Assembly: GCA_900554595.1 (NCBI GenBank)
Contig: USHZ01000008.1
Span: 1-26,405, forward strand
Direction: 5' to 3'
Length of the DNA: 26,405 bases
From: an uncultured Collinsella sp.
GTDB lineage: Bacteria; Actinomycetota; Coriobacteriia; Coriobacteriales; Coriobacteriaceae
Shown: positions 14,910 to 22,937 of the stretch, piece after piece
Position numbering within the stretch: position 1 is the stretch's first letter
Layout: each line of letters opens with the position of its first letter
Position numbers and translations under genes: made by a program
Notes under the pieces: model-generated
What the model was told of the DNA's origin: nothing
Databases searched by the model: none
What the model saw: only the letters and a program-made list of their open reading frames with translations

Positions 14910-15199
14910 GGCGGCTCCTTGGTGCTGCAGGTGCAAGTGGCTCAAGGATACCGCAGGGCGCAGACATCGCGGCGTTTTGCTGAGAAGTTGCGGTGCGGAC
15001 TGATTGGTTATGCCGATGGATAGATCGGCAAGTAGATGATCGGCTTTTGGCCAGTTGGGCGGCTGGGGCAGCTTGCGGCGCAGTTTTGTGCCTGGCTATT
15101 GTTGATATTGGGGTATTGAATTTGTTTGGCCGCCATTCGTCAGGTGAATTGATGTTACGTTGCGATGACGGTTGGAGCTGCCAGCGGATTTGGTGACAT

Positions 15200-15235
15200 A
15201 AAACAAAACAGCCCAGAGACATAGCCTCTGGGCTG
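15200..15235 (-). terminator. Intrinsic terminator of the tRNA-Val gene
   Basis: Perfect 10-base arms (CAGCCCAGAG / CTCTGGGCTG, 15209-15218 and 15226-15235) with a seven-base loop, then TTTTGTTTT on the minus strand. It starts nine bases after the tRNA CCA. The roughly 290 bases from here back to the DUF5710 start hold no gene that I can support. Confidence 0.92.
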
Positions 15236-15243
15236 CGAACATT

Positions 15244-15318
15244 TGGTGGGCGTTAGAAGATTTGAACTTCTGACCTCTTCCGTGTCAGGGAAGCGCTCTC
15301 CCCCTGAGCTAAACGCCC
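15244..15318 (-). tRNA. tRNA-Val (anticodon GAC)
   Basis: The minus strand folds into a complete 75-base cloverleaf. Acceptor arms are GGGCGTT / AACGCCC, the D stem is GCTC/GAGC, and the anticodon stem CTTCC/GGAAG encloses CTGACAC with anticodon GAC (15284-15286). The T arm is AGAAG-TTCAAAT-CTTCT, the discriminator is A, and CCA is encoded. It reads the valine codons GUC and GUU. Its 3' end faces the accessory region, the usual arrangement where integrative elements insert, but no integrase or repeated tRNA end was found. Confidence 0.97.
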
Positions 15319-15347
15319 GATCAAGGGTGCGCAAGTGCGCAAGGGAT

Positions 15348-15376
15348 AATATAACGGAGCCTGAACTCGGTGGCAA
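15348..15376 (-). promoter_or_regulatory. Promoter of tRNA-Val
   Basis: On the minus strand, TTGCCA (15376-15371), a 17-base spacer, and TATATT (15353-15348) lie about 30 bases before the tRNA. This is close to the sigma-A consensus. The 230 bases from here to the EamA start hold nothing else recognisable. Confidence 0.75.
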
Positions 15377-15607
15377 GAACATTTTTAAAAATCGCTTACA
15401 TTGTGGAATTCGGGGGCTTTGTCGTATCCATTTCAAAAGAGTCTGCTGCCGCGATTTGGATGTCGACTAATGCAAGGCCATTGCGGTATCGAGCTATGGA
15501 AAGACGCCTGCGGAATTGTCCTACCGATAAGCGGACAAGCCTCCAGCTGGTGCCTTCGCCGTGGTAAGGTAAGCCGAATTGTTTCCAGGCCGTTTCGGGG
15601 GAGTGGA

Positions 15608-16630
15608 ATGAGCAAAGAGTGTGTCGAGCAGGTCGAAGGCGCAGGGGCTTCGGTGCCGATGACCGATATATCGAACATTGATGTGCCCGAGGGCACCGAC
15701 GAGCTCAGCCGCAGCACCCGCCGCGCGTGGCGCGACCGCCTCAACGATGCCCAGGCGCGCAAGATGATCGTGGGCATGTTGGCTACGCTCCTGGGCGGCT
15801 CGTTTTGGGGCTTCTCGGGCACCAGTGCGAGCTTCCTGTTCGATGCCTACCATGTCGATACACTGTGGCTTATGAGCGTGCGCCAGATTCTCGCCGGTCT
15901 ACTCTTTATGGCCGTGGTTGTCACGCGCGACCGCGAGCGCCTGATTAAGCTCTGGACTACACCCGCCGATCGCAAGCAGCTGCTGCTCTTTACCGCCTTT
16001 GGCCTGCTGTTCAACCAGTTTTGCTATCTTTCGGCCGTGCGCCTGACGAACGCCGGAACCGCGACGGTGCTCCAGTGCCTGCAGCTCGTTATCATCATGG
16101 GCTACACCTGCGTGACCGATCGCCGCATGCCGCGCACTCGCGAAGTCATCGGCATTGGCCTGGCTCTGGGCGGAACCTTTTTAATCGCCACCGGCGGCGA
16201 CCCCACCAGCCTGAATATCTCGCCGCTTGGCCTGGCAGCAGGTCTTATGTGTGCGGTCAGCGCCACGTGTATGGCGGTGATTCCCGCCAAGATCCTGCCC
16301 GAATACGGCAGCCCCATCGTCACGGGCTCGGCAATGCTCACGGCGGGCGTAGTCTCGTGTGTCTTCGTGCAGCCCTGGGCGCATATGCCGGCGCTCGACG
16401 CTGCCGGCGTCGAGGCGCTCGCGGTGTTCGTGGTTATCGGATCGTTTTTTGCTTACATGCTCTATATGCAGGGCGTTAAGGACATCGGCTCGGTGCGTGC
16501 GAGTCTCATCGGAACCGTGGAGCCCGTCTCGGCGACCATCACCAGCGCCGTTATGCTGGGCACGGTGTTTTTGCCGACCGACCTTATCGGCTTTGCCATG
16601 ATCATCGTGATGATGTTCCTCACGGTGTAG
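15608..16630 (+). CDS. EamA/DMT-family transporter
   Basis: A 340-residue membrane protein of the drug/metabolite transporter superfamily. After a polar 55-residue N-terminus, about ten hydrophobic segments follow in two EamA repeats. The first includes LATLLGGSFWGFSGTSASFLF and SAVRLTNAGTATVLQCLQLV; the second includes SVRASLIGTVEPVSATITSAVMLG. Both show the family pattern of a final helix pair with a conserved Pro/Glu. The ATG at 15608 has GGGGAG five bases upstream; the frame is open further upstream but without a start signal. Members export or import amino acids, nucleosides or other small metabolites; the substrate cannot be told. It appears to stand alone between the tRNA and the DUF4012 gene. 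Confidence 0.9.
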   Translation: MSKECVEQVEGAGASVPMTDISNIDVPEGTDELSRSTRRAWRDRLNDAQARKMIVGMLATLLGGSFWGFSGTSASFLFDAYHVDTLWLMSVRQILAGLLFMAVVVTRDRERLIKLWTTPADRKQLLLFTAFGLLFNQFCYLSAVRLTNAGTATVLQCLQLVIIMGYTCVTDRRMPRTREVIGIGLALGGTFLIATGGDPTSLNISPLGLAAGLMCAVSATCMAVIPAKILPEYGSPIVTGSAMLTAGVVSCVFVQPWAHMPALDAAGVEALAVFVVIGSFFAYMLYMQGVKDIGSVRASLIGTVEPVSATITSAVMLGTVFLPTDLIGFAMIIVMMFLTV

Positions 16631-16779
16631 CTGGCGCCGCTGCCAAGACGGAAAAGGTGTTGTGCCGCATTTTCGCCAATTGATGTCCGTGTCTGGAGTT
16701 TAGCTGTCGATGCTCAAAATGCCATAAACTAGTAACGTTATGGACTTTTTCATTGCGACTCAATTGCGAGGATTTCTTT

Positions 16780-19092
16780 ATGGCTGGTAATCACTTTAAG
16801 GGCAGCGATAGCGGCCGTCCTGCAGTTCCGCCGCGTCCGAACGGGGCTGGTAAGGCCGGCACGCCGGGCGGCGCTGGACAGGGCGGTTCCGGTAAGCGCG
16901 TGTCCCCGGGCGAGACAGCGATGTTTACCGCTCTGTACGAGCAGTCTCAAAAGGCAAAAAAGACCGGCCGTGCAAGAGGGAATGTCTTTGCGGGCGGTGC
17001 AACCTCCACGTCGCAGCCGAGCGGGGCTCCTTCGGTACCCGCGAACAACGCAGGTGCTGCCAACGCCGCGAATGCCGCCGGCAACGTTAATGCCGACAAG
17101 GCCGCCAACAATACTCCCTCTGCCGGTGGCGCGGGGCTTACGGGTAACCTTGGCACGATTTACACCGGCGCCTCCGAGACTGGCACGTTCGCCCGCCTGG
17201 ATGATAGCGGTGCCGAGTTTGCGGGCTCGGGTTCCAAGGAAGATTATTACGATTTTGGCTTGAACTACGGTGGCGACGCTTCGCCGAGTTCGACCTCTGA
17301 CGGTCTGGTCCGTCATCGCCATCGCAAGGGCGAGCGCAAAAAGCGTCACACCGGCGCCATTATTGCCGTTGTAGTCGCGGTGCTTCTCGTTGCGCTTGGC
17401 GCAAGCGGCTTTATGCTGCTTAACTCGGCAAAGACCGTAAAGAGCGAAGCGAAGGAGGCTGTCGAGATCGTCGGTGGCCTTAAGGACAAGGTCACGTCGG
17501 GCGATTTTTCGACGCTGCCTGACGACGCGAAGAAGATCGATGAGCTCTGCGACAGCATGAAGGCGGAGACCTCGAGCCCGCTGTGGACGGCGGCATCGTT
17601 TATCCCGGTGTATGGCAGTGACATCAACGCAGCCCGCACCATGATCGACGCCCTGTCCGATGTCTCGAGCAACGCGCTGGTTCCCATGGCCGACAACCTT
17701 TCGCAGGCCACGCCCGGCAAGCTGTTCCAGGACGGCATGATTAACGTGTCCGCGCTGCAGGCGGTCGCCGATTCGCTTTCCAGCAGCTCGAAGGTGTTCA
17801 AGAGCGCCAACGAGAAGGTCCAGGGCATTGGCGATACTCATATTTCCCAGGTGACCGAGCTGGTCGATAAGGCCAAGGACGGCTTTGCCACCCTCAACGG
17901 TGCGGTTGACGCGGCGGAGAAGGTCGCCCCCGTCCTTCCCCAGATGCTTGGCGCCAACGGCCAGACGCGCAACTACCTTATGTACGCCATGAACAACGTC
18001 GAGATTCGTGCTTGCGGCGGCTTTGGCGGTTCGCAGGGCCTGATTTCGGTCACTGACGGCCAGATGTCGATTGGCGAGTTTGTTCCCCGCATTGGACTCA
18101 GCGAGGATGAGGCAGTCGAGAGCGTCGACGAAGAGGATGAGGCGCTGTTCGGCAACCACAGTAACCTGTACAACTCGGGCAATACCTATTCGCCTGATTG
18201 GCCCCGCAACTCGCAGCGTGTCGCCGCGCTGTGGAAGTCCCAGTATGGACAGGACGTTGATGGCGTCATCGGTATCGACCCGGTGTTCCTGCAGTATCTG
18301 CTGGGCCTGGTCGGTAATGTCTCGCTGCCCGACGGAACGGTTGTCGACGGCACCAACGCCGCAAAGGTCCTCATGCACGATGTGTACTGGAACTATCCGG
18401 TCGAGGAGTCGGACGGCATCTTTGCATCCGTCGCCAGCGCTGCCTTCGACAAGATCCTTGGCGGTATCGGCGATGTCGATGTTACGAAGCTTGTCAGCGC
18501 CGTTGAGCGCGGTGCCGAAGAGGGCCGCCTGATCGCGTGGATGAGAAACGATGATGAGCAGAATGCCATCAAAGAGACGGGCATTGACGCTTCGCTGCCC
18601 GATCCGGATGACCCGAGTGCCGATCCTGTTGCCGGCGTTTACTTTAACAACCTGAGCTTCTCCAAGCTCGACTGGTACCTGAACGCCGATACGCAGATTG
18701 GCCAGGGCATCAAGAACGGTGACGGCACGTGCTCCTATCGCATCACCGTTACCCTGACGAACATCATGACGCAGGAGGAGGCTGGCAAGCTGCCCGACTA
18801 CGTTGCGGCGAGCGCACCCGATGCCGCGCGTGACGACGAGCGTCTGAATGTCTCGTTGTTTGCCCCGACGGGCGGCAACATTACTGATCTGACCGTCGAG
18901 GGCACCCAGTTTGGTCTTGGTGCCGCTACGTGGCATGGAATCCCCTTCTATTCGGGCACCGTTGACCTGCATGCTGGCGAGACGACGACGATCACGTATA
19001 CGCTGACCACGTCGGCCGAGGCGGGGGACAAGCCGCTTACGCTGCGTCAGACTCCTACATGCCAGGCGGCTCGTGACAGCGCGTCGGCGTAG
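16780..19092 (+). CDS. DUF4012-domain, membrane-anchored envelope protein
   Basis: A 770-residue protein. Residues 1-185 are low complexity (Gly/Pro/Ala/Asn-rich, then Ser/Asp) and end in a basic stretch (HRHRKGERKKRH). One membrane helix follows (about 192-213, GAIIAVVVAVLLVALGASGFMLL). The rest would lie outside the membrane: a helical region, then the DUF4012 core with NYLMYAMNNVEIRACGGFGGSQGLISV, YSPDWPRNSQRVAALW and DGVIGIDPVFLQYLLG. DUF4012 proteins are found in Actinobacteria and often lie near wall or exopolysaccharide genes; the exact role is unknown. The domain has a distant LytR-CpsA-Psr-like feel but lacks obvious catalytic arginines. The start at 16780 has GAGGA seven bases before; a TTG at 16753 is less likely. 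glmM follows after a hairpin. Confidence 0.85.
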   Translation: MAGNHFKGSDSGRPAVPPRPNGAGKAGTPGGAGQGGSGKRVSPGETAMFTALYEQSQKAKKTGRARGNVFAGGATSTSQPSGAPSVPANNAGAANAANAAGNVNADKAANNTPSAGGAGLTGNLGTIYTGASETGTFARLDDSGAEFAGSGSKEDYYDFGLNYGGDASPSSTSDGLVRHRHRKGERKKRHTGAIIAVVVAVLLVALGASGFMLLNSAKTVKSEAKEAVEIVGGLKDKVTSGDFSTLPDDAKKIDELCDSMKAETSSPLWTAASFIPVYGSDINAARTMIDALSDVSSNALVPMADNLSQATPGKLFQDGMINVSALQAVADSLSSSSKVFKSANEKVQGIGDTHISQVTELVDKAKDGFATLNGAVDAAEKVAPVLPQMLGANGQTRNYLMYAMNNVEIRACGGFGGSQGLISVTDGQMSIGEFVPRIGLSEDEAVESVDEEDEALFGNHSNLYNSGNTYSPDWPRNSQRVAALWKSQYGQDVDGVIGIDPVFLQYLLGLVGNVSLPDGTVVDGTNAAKVLMHDVYWNYPVEESDGIFASVASAAFDKILGGIGDVDVTKLVSAVERGAEEGRLIAWMRNDDEQNAIKETGIDASLPDPDDPSADPVAGVYFNNLSFSKLDWYLNADTQIGQGIKNGDGTCSYRITVTLTNIMTQEEAGKLPDYVAASAPDAARDDERLNVSLFAPTGGNITDLTVEGTQFGLGAATWHGIPFYSGTVDLHAGETTTITYTLTTSAEAGDKPLTLRQTPTCQAARDSASA

Positions 19093-19129
19093 GGTTTTTC
19101 TGGTAGCGCAGATAATCGAGTACCATTTT

Positions 19130-19161
19130 GGGGCGGACAGGCAATCTGTCCGCCCCTATTT
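19130..19161 (+). terminator. Hairpin terminator between the DUF4012 gene and glmM
   Basis: Perfect 11-base arms GGGGCGGACAG / CTGTCCGCCCC (19130-19140, 19146-19156) around GCAAT, then TATTTT. It sits only eight bases before the glmM ribosome binding site (AAGGAG), so glmM needs either readthrough or a promoter inside the DUF4012 gene. The T tract is short, so termination is probably partial. Confidence 0.75.
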
Positions 19162-19175
19162 TGTAAGGAGAGCGC

Positions 19176-20507
19176 ATGAAGTACTTTGGCACCGACGGCT
19201 TTCGCGGTGAGGCCAACGTTGGGCTGACGGTAGAGCACGCTTATAAGATCGGCCGCTTTGTGGGCTGGTATTACGGCGCCAACCGCGAGCGCAAGGCACG
19301 CGTGATCGTGGGCAAGGACACGCGTCGTTCGAGCTACATGTTCGAGGCGGCGCTGGTGAGTGGCCTGGTCGCGAGCGGTGCGGACGCATATATGCTGCAC
19401 GTGATTCCAACGCCGGGCGTGGCACATCAGACCGTGGAAGGCTGCTTCGATTGCGGCATCATGATCAGCGCGAGCCACAACCCGTTTTGCGATAACGGCA
19501 TTAAGCTCGTCAACAGCGACGGCTTTAAGATGGACGAGGACGTGCTGGAACTCATCGAGGATTACATCGATGGCAAGAGCGAAGTGCCGCTGGCCACGGG
19601 CAACCACATTGGCGCTACGGTGGACTACATGCAGGGTCGCAACCGTTATATTGCCTCGCTCATCGCAAGCGCGAACTTTTCGCTGCAGGGCGTCAAGATC
19701 GGTCTCGACTGCGCCAACGGCTCGGCATCCTCGGTGGCCAAGCCGGTGTTCGACGCACTGGGCGCCGACGTGCGCGTGATCAATGCCGCGCCTGATGGTT
19801 TTAACATCAACGTCGACTGCGGCTCCACGCATATGGAGCGTCTGCAGCGCCACGTGGTGGAGCAGGGCCTGGACGTGGGCTTTGCCTACGACGGCGATGC
19901 CGACCGCTGCTTGGCCGTGGACGAGCGCGGCCGCGTGGTCGACGGCGACCAGATCCTGTACGTGTGCGGCGTGTATCTGAACAAGCACGGTCGTCTTTCG
20001 GGCGGTACTGTGGTTCCGACGATCGCCAGCAACTTTGGCCTGGTCAAGTCGCTGGAGCTTGCCGGTCTGAGCGCCGTGACCAGCGGCGTGGGCGACCGTC
20101 ATGTGTATGCCAAGATGCGCGAGGGCGGCTACAGCCTGGGCGGCGAGCAGACGGGCCATACGATCTTTGGCGATATCGAGCGCACGGGCGACGGCATTAT
20201 GACCTCGCTGCGCGTGATGGAAGTGATTCGCGCCGAGCGCGAGACGCTCTCGCAGCTCACGGCTCCGTGCAAGCTGCTGCCGCAAGCGCAGGTTGCCGTG
20301 CGCGTGGCCGACAAGGATGCCGCGCTCGAGAACATGGGCGTGCAGAACGCGATCGCCGAGGCCGAGGCCGCGCTGGCGGGCGAGGGCCGCGTGCTGGTGC
20401 GCAAGAGCGGAACCGAGTCGGTGATTCGCGTTTTGGCCGAAGCTCCCGACCAAGCAGCTGCCGACGCCGCCATGAAGCGCATCGCCAACGCACTGGAGGC
20501 TCTATAG
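19176..20507 (+). CDS. glmM: Phosphoglucosamine mutase
   Basis: A 443-residue enzyme that converts glucosamine 6-phosphate to glucosamine 1-phosphate on the way to UDP-GlcNAc and peptidoglycan. MKYFGTDGFRG is the conserved N-terminus. The active serine is Ser100 in MISASHNPFCDNGIK and is activated by phosphorylation. The magnesium loop DGDADR is at 239-244, and GGEQTGH and RKSGTESVIRVLAE are the sugar- and phosphate-binding parts. All four domains are present and the length is normal (about 445). AAGGAG lies eight bases before the ATG. It follows the DUF4012 envelope protein, which fits a wall-synthesis neighbourhood. A 436-base repeat-rich gap comes after it. Confidence 0.95.
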   Translation: MKYFGTDGFRGEANVGLTVEHAYKIGRFVGWYYGANRERKARVIVGKDTRRSSYMFEAALVSGLVASGADAYMLHVIPTPGVAHQTVEGCFDCGIMISASHNPFCDNGIKLVNSDGFKMDEDVLELIEDYIDGKSEVPLATGNHIGATVDYMQGRNRYIASLIASANFSLQGVKIGLDCANGSASSVAKPVFDALGADVRVINAAPDGFNINVDCGSTHMERLQRHVVEQGLDVGFAYDGDADRCLAVDERGRVVDGDQILYVCGVYLNKHGRLSGGTVVPTIASNFGLVKSLELAGLSAVTSGVGDRHVYAKMREGGYSLGGEQTGHTIFGDIERTGDGIMTSLRVMEVIRAERETLSQLTAPCKLLPQAQVAVRVADKDAALENMGVQNAIAEAEAALAGEGRVLVRKSGTESVIRVLAEAPDQAAADAAMKRIANALEAL

Positions 20508-20542
20508 GGTGCCTTCTGGGTTGTTCGATAGGGGGTTATAAA

Positions 20543-20782
20543 AGGCTGTGGTCAAAAAATGGCAAAAATGAGTACTGTCACTAAATCAGTAGCAGCAAAT
20601 TTTGCCCAAAGAGGCCATTTTGGCAACGCCTGAGCGTCATATCAAAGAGTTTTGCTCCTCATATGTCCAATAAACAGGGTCCCAAATGAGAATAAATCTC
20701 ATTTGGGACCCTGTTTTAGCCCAAAATAAAAGCTATCAATCCGACAACAGTACTCATTTTTGCCCTTTTTTGACCACAGCCT
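20543..20782. mobile_element. 240-bp MITE-like element with 36-bp terminal inverted repeats
   Basis: The left end 20543-20578 (begins AGGCTGTGGTCAAAAAATGG) is the reverse complement of the right end 20747-20782 with one mismatch in 36. Between them are 168 bases with no coding sequence and a perfect 20-base hairpin at 20672-20716. No target-site duplication is obvious at the edges. It fits a non-autonomous miniature element or a dispersed intergenic repeat; transcribed, it would fold into one long double hairpin. No transposase is in the window. Confidence 0.65.
20672..20716. repeat. Perfect 20-bp hairpin inside the 240-bp element
   Basis: Arms 20672-20691 and 20697-20716 are perfectly complementary over 20 bases (left arm AAACAGGGTCCCAAATGAGA) with a five-base loop ATAAA. 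It could act as a terminator for glmM readthrough or be the conserved core of the element. Confidence 0.85.
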
Positions 20783-20806
20783 CTCCGGAACAGCCATCCG
20801 GCACCT

Positions 20807-20888
20807 GGGGACGTTCCAAAACTGCCGGAAGGTAGTCATTGGGGACGTTCTTAAACGACTAGTCATTAAAGAACGTCCCCAATGACTA
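20807..20888. repeat. GGGGACGTTC repeats with a perfect 20-bp inverted repeat
   Basis: GGGGACGTTC occurs directly at 20807-20816 and 20841-20850 and inverted at 20871-20880. The second and third copies lie in perfect 20-base arms, TAGTCATTGGGGACGTTCTT (20833-20852) and its complement (20869-20888), around a 16-base loop. The first copy sits in a hairpin with arms CCGGCA / TGCCGG. This looks like a REP- or IS200-type intergenic repeat, distinct from the 240-bp element beside it. Confidence 0.75.
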
Positions 20889-20921
20889 GGGCCCCGTGGG
20901 ATTGATCCCGCGGGGCCCTTT
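20889..20921. terminator. Strong GC hairpin between glmM and the M32 gene
   Basis: GGGCCCCGTGGGAT pairs with ATCCCGCGGGGCCC (one mismatch) around TG, then TTT on the plus strand. It lies 26 bases past the stop of the minus-strand carboxypeptidase. It can serve as a transcription stop for both convergent genes, although the T tract is short. Confidence 0.65.
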
Positions 20922-20943
20922 GCGTTAATGATCCGGTAAGGTC

Positions 20944-22518
20944 TTACAGCTGGTACAGCGTGGTGAACTTGTCCTGCAGGTAGCTGCAGTAGTAGCGGGC
21001 GTCGAATGCCATACCGCAGGCGCCCTTGATGAGCTCCGGCGCGTCTTTGGCGCGGCCCCACTGCCAAATGTGCTCGCCCAGCCACGCGCGGACGGGCGCC
21101 AGATCGCCGCTCGCGCAGGCACCGGTAAGGTCGACGCCGTCGCGGCACATGGCCGGCACAAACATGGCGTCGTAGGCGCTGCCCAGCGCATACGTGGGGA
21201 AGTAGCCAAACGAGCCACCGCTCCAGTGCGTATCCTGCAGGCAGCCGTGCGTGTCGTCAGGAACGGGAATGCCCAGGTACTCGTCCATAAAGCGGTTCCA
21301 AAGCGCGGGGATATCCTTGGCCGTGGCCTCGCCGGCAAACAGCATGCGCTCGATCTCGTAGCGCACCATAATATGCAGCGGGTAGGTGAGCTCGTCGGCC
21401 TCGGTGCGGATCAGCGACGGCTGCGCGATGTTTACGGCGCGGTAGAGCGTGTCCTCGTCAACGTCGCCGTAGACCTCGGGCGCGTGGCGGCGCAGCACCT
21501 CGAGCAGCGGGCCCATAAAGGCGCGGCTGCGACCCACGGTGTTCTCGAAAAAGCGGCTCTGGCTCTCGTGGATGCCCATGGAAGTGCCGCCCTCCAGGCA
21601 GGTGCGCGCATAGGCGGGATTGACGCCCAGCTCGTACATGGTGTGACCGGCCTCGTGGATGATGCTGTAGACGTTGGAGATGCAGTCGTCCTCGTAGATG
21701 TGCGTGGCGATGCGCGCGTCGCCCACCGAGAAGCCCTCGCTAAACGGGTGCTCGGTAAAGGCAAGCGTGGTGTCGTCCAGGTCCAGGCCGACGAGCTTCA
21801 TAAGGTCGAAGCTCATGGCACGCTGGGCGGCCTCGGGCACGCGGGCATGCAAAAAGTCGGCAGCGGGCTGCTGGCCGCGCTCGCCGATGGCGTGCACGAG
21901 CGGCACGACCGTGGCCTTGACCTCGTCGCAAAACGCATCGAAGCTCTTGGTGGAAAGGCCGCGCTCGTACTGGTCGAGCCAAACATCGTATGGATCGCGC
22001 TTGGGGTCCATGAGCTCGGCCTGATGCTTAAGCTGGCCGACGATTCTATCCACATAGGGCTCAAAACTCGCCCAGTCATTGGCCGTCTTGGCCTTGTGCC
22101 ACACGGCGTCGGCCTCGCAGGTGAGCCTGGTCCAGGCCTCGGCCTCCTCGGTGGGAATGGCGCTTGCCTCGCGCTGGTCGCGGCCGAGCACGCGGATCTC
22201 GTCGAGCAGCTGCGGGTCGTCGATCTTGCCGCCGGCGACGGTCTCGCGTGCCAGCGAGCGCACAAGCTCGACAGACTTTTTGCTGGTCAGGAGCTTGTGA
22301 TGTTCACCGGCAAGGGTGCCCATGGCATCGGCGCGCGCTGCGGCGCCGTTGGCGGGGGCAATGGTCGCGCCGTCAAACTCGGCAATCTTGAGCAGGTACT
22401 CACGAGTCCACAGCTTGCCCTCGAGCTTGCGGAATTTTTTGACGGCCTTATCGACCTTCATGCCTTTGGATGTCTTGCCCGCTGCAGGCTCGGCCTTCTT
22501 ATCGAGTTTCTTTCCCAT
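20944..22518 (-). CDS. Carboxypeptidase Taq, M32 family metallopeptidase
   Basis: A 524-residue zinc carboxypeptidase. The zinc motif HEAGH is at 288-292 in NVYSIIHEAGHTMYE, and HESQSRFFEN (317-326) supplies the third ligand Glu318. DDCISNVYS and GGSFGYFPTYALGS near the C-terminus are also M32 signatures. The enzyme removes C-terminal residues from peptides in the cytosol, usually with broad specificity. Family length is about 500; the extra 20 N-terminal residues are Lys/Ala-rich and probably disordered. The ATG at 22518 has AAGGAT about eight bases before. It is divergent from the pheST operon and shows no sign of an operon. Together with the M16C protease at the other end, it suggests a peptide-using lifestyle. 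Confidence 0.94.
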   Translation of the reverse strand: MGKKLDKKAEPAAGKTSKGMKVDKAVKKFRKLEGKLWTREYLLKIAEFDGATIAPANGAAARADAMGTLAGEHHKLLTSKKSVELVRSLARETVAGGKIDDPQLLDEIRVLGRDQREASAIPTEEAEAWTRLTCEADAVWHKAKTANDWASFEPYVDRIVGQLKHQAELMDPKRDPYDVWLDQYERGLSTKSFDAFCDEVKATVVPLVHAIGERGQQPAADFLHARVPEAAQRAMSFDLMKLVGLDLDDTTLAFTEHPFSEGFSVGDARIATHIYEDDCISNVYSIIHEAGHTMYELGVNPAYARTCLEGGTSMGIHESQSRFFENTVGRSRAFMGPLLEVLRRHAPEVYGDVDEDTLYRAVNIAQPSLIRTEADELTYPLHIMVRYEIERMLFAGEATAKDIPALWNRFMDEYLGIPVPDDTHGCLQDTHWSGGSFGYFPTYALGSAYDAMFVPAMCRDGVDLTGACASGDLAPVRAWLGEHIWQWGRAKDAPELIKGACGMAFDARYYCSYLQDKFTTLYQL

Positions 22519-22636
22519 ACCATATCCTTGATCTCGTGAGCCGAGCGCTTCGGGTGGGCGCGCGGCCAGTTTGCACAGCTACCTGCCTTGTACCCAGTGC
22601 GAACAAAACGGAACGCGGCGATGCACACGCAGAATG

Positions 22637-22645
22637 TGGTATCCT
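22637..22645 (+). promoter_or_regulatory. Extended -10 promoter of the pheST T-box leader
   Basis: TGG-TATCCT (22637-22645) is an extended -10 lying 11 bases before the start of T-box stem I. No strong -35 is visible, which is usual for extended -10 promoters. Confidence 0.5.
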
Positions 22646-22656
22646 GTAGCCCAATG

Positions 22657-22937
22657 CGTTGACGGAGAGGGTTTTGCCCGCCGCGTCGCCGGCAAGAGAG
22701 GGAAGGTCATGGGCTGCAAGCCTTCCTGCGGTGACAAGGGCCAAACGTTCACTCCCGAGCAGCGACCTCAACGGGCACGCGGCCAGCGGCGGCGAAGCCC
22801 CAGTAGGGAAGCCGTGAGCCTCGCGATAAGGGGCGCAGAGTGGGCACGGCGGGCCAGACATCCGCCGCGTCAAACAAGGTGGTACCGCGGAATTCAACCG
22901 TCCTTGGGCAATGTACATGCCCGAGGGCGGTTTTTTG
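22657..22937 (+). promoter_or_regulatory. T-box riboswitch, phenylalanine specificity, upstream of pheST
   Basis: The T-box core TGGTACCGCG is at 22880-22889 within AAGGTGGTACCGCGGAA. Stem I closes with CGTTGA (22657-22662) and TCAACG (22768-22773). It contains the AGAGAGGGAAGG...GCCTTCC hairpin and a candidate specifier UUC (Phe) at 22748-22750, followed by ACTCCCGAGC. The bulge UGGU can pair with ACCA, the 3' end of a tRNA with discriminator A. When uncharged tRNA-Phe binds, the antiterminator forms and pheST is transcribed. The specifier is read by eye and supported by the gene downstream. Confidence 0.9.
22898..22937 (+). terminator. Regulated terminator of the T-box leader
   Basis: CCGTCCTTGGGCA pairs with TGCCCGAGGGCGG (two weak pairs) around ATGTACA, followed by six T (22931-22936). 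It competes with the antiterminator formed by the T-box sequence just upstream, so control is at transcription rather than translation. Confidence 0.9.

Noticed and set aside
15401..15607. N-terminal extension of the EamA transporter by 69 residues
   Set aside because: The extension has no ribosome site and no family similarity; GGGGAG before the ATG at 15608 decides the start.
16750..18972. Long open frame antisense to the DUF4012 gene
   Set aside because: Same third-position effect; the sense frame has a ribosome site, a membrane helix and family motifs, while the antisense protein has none.
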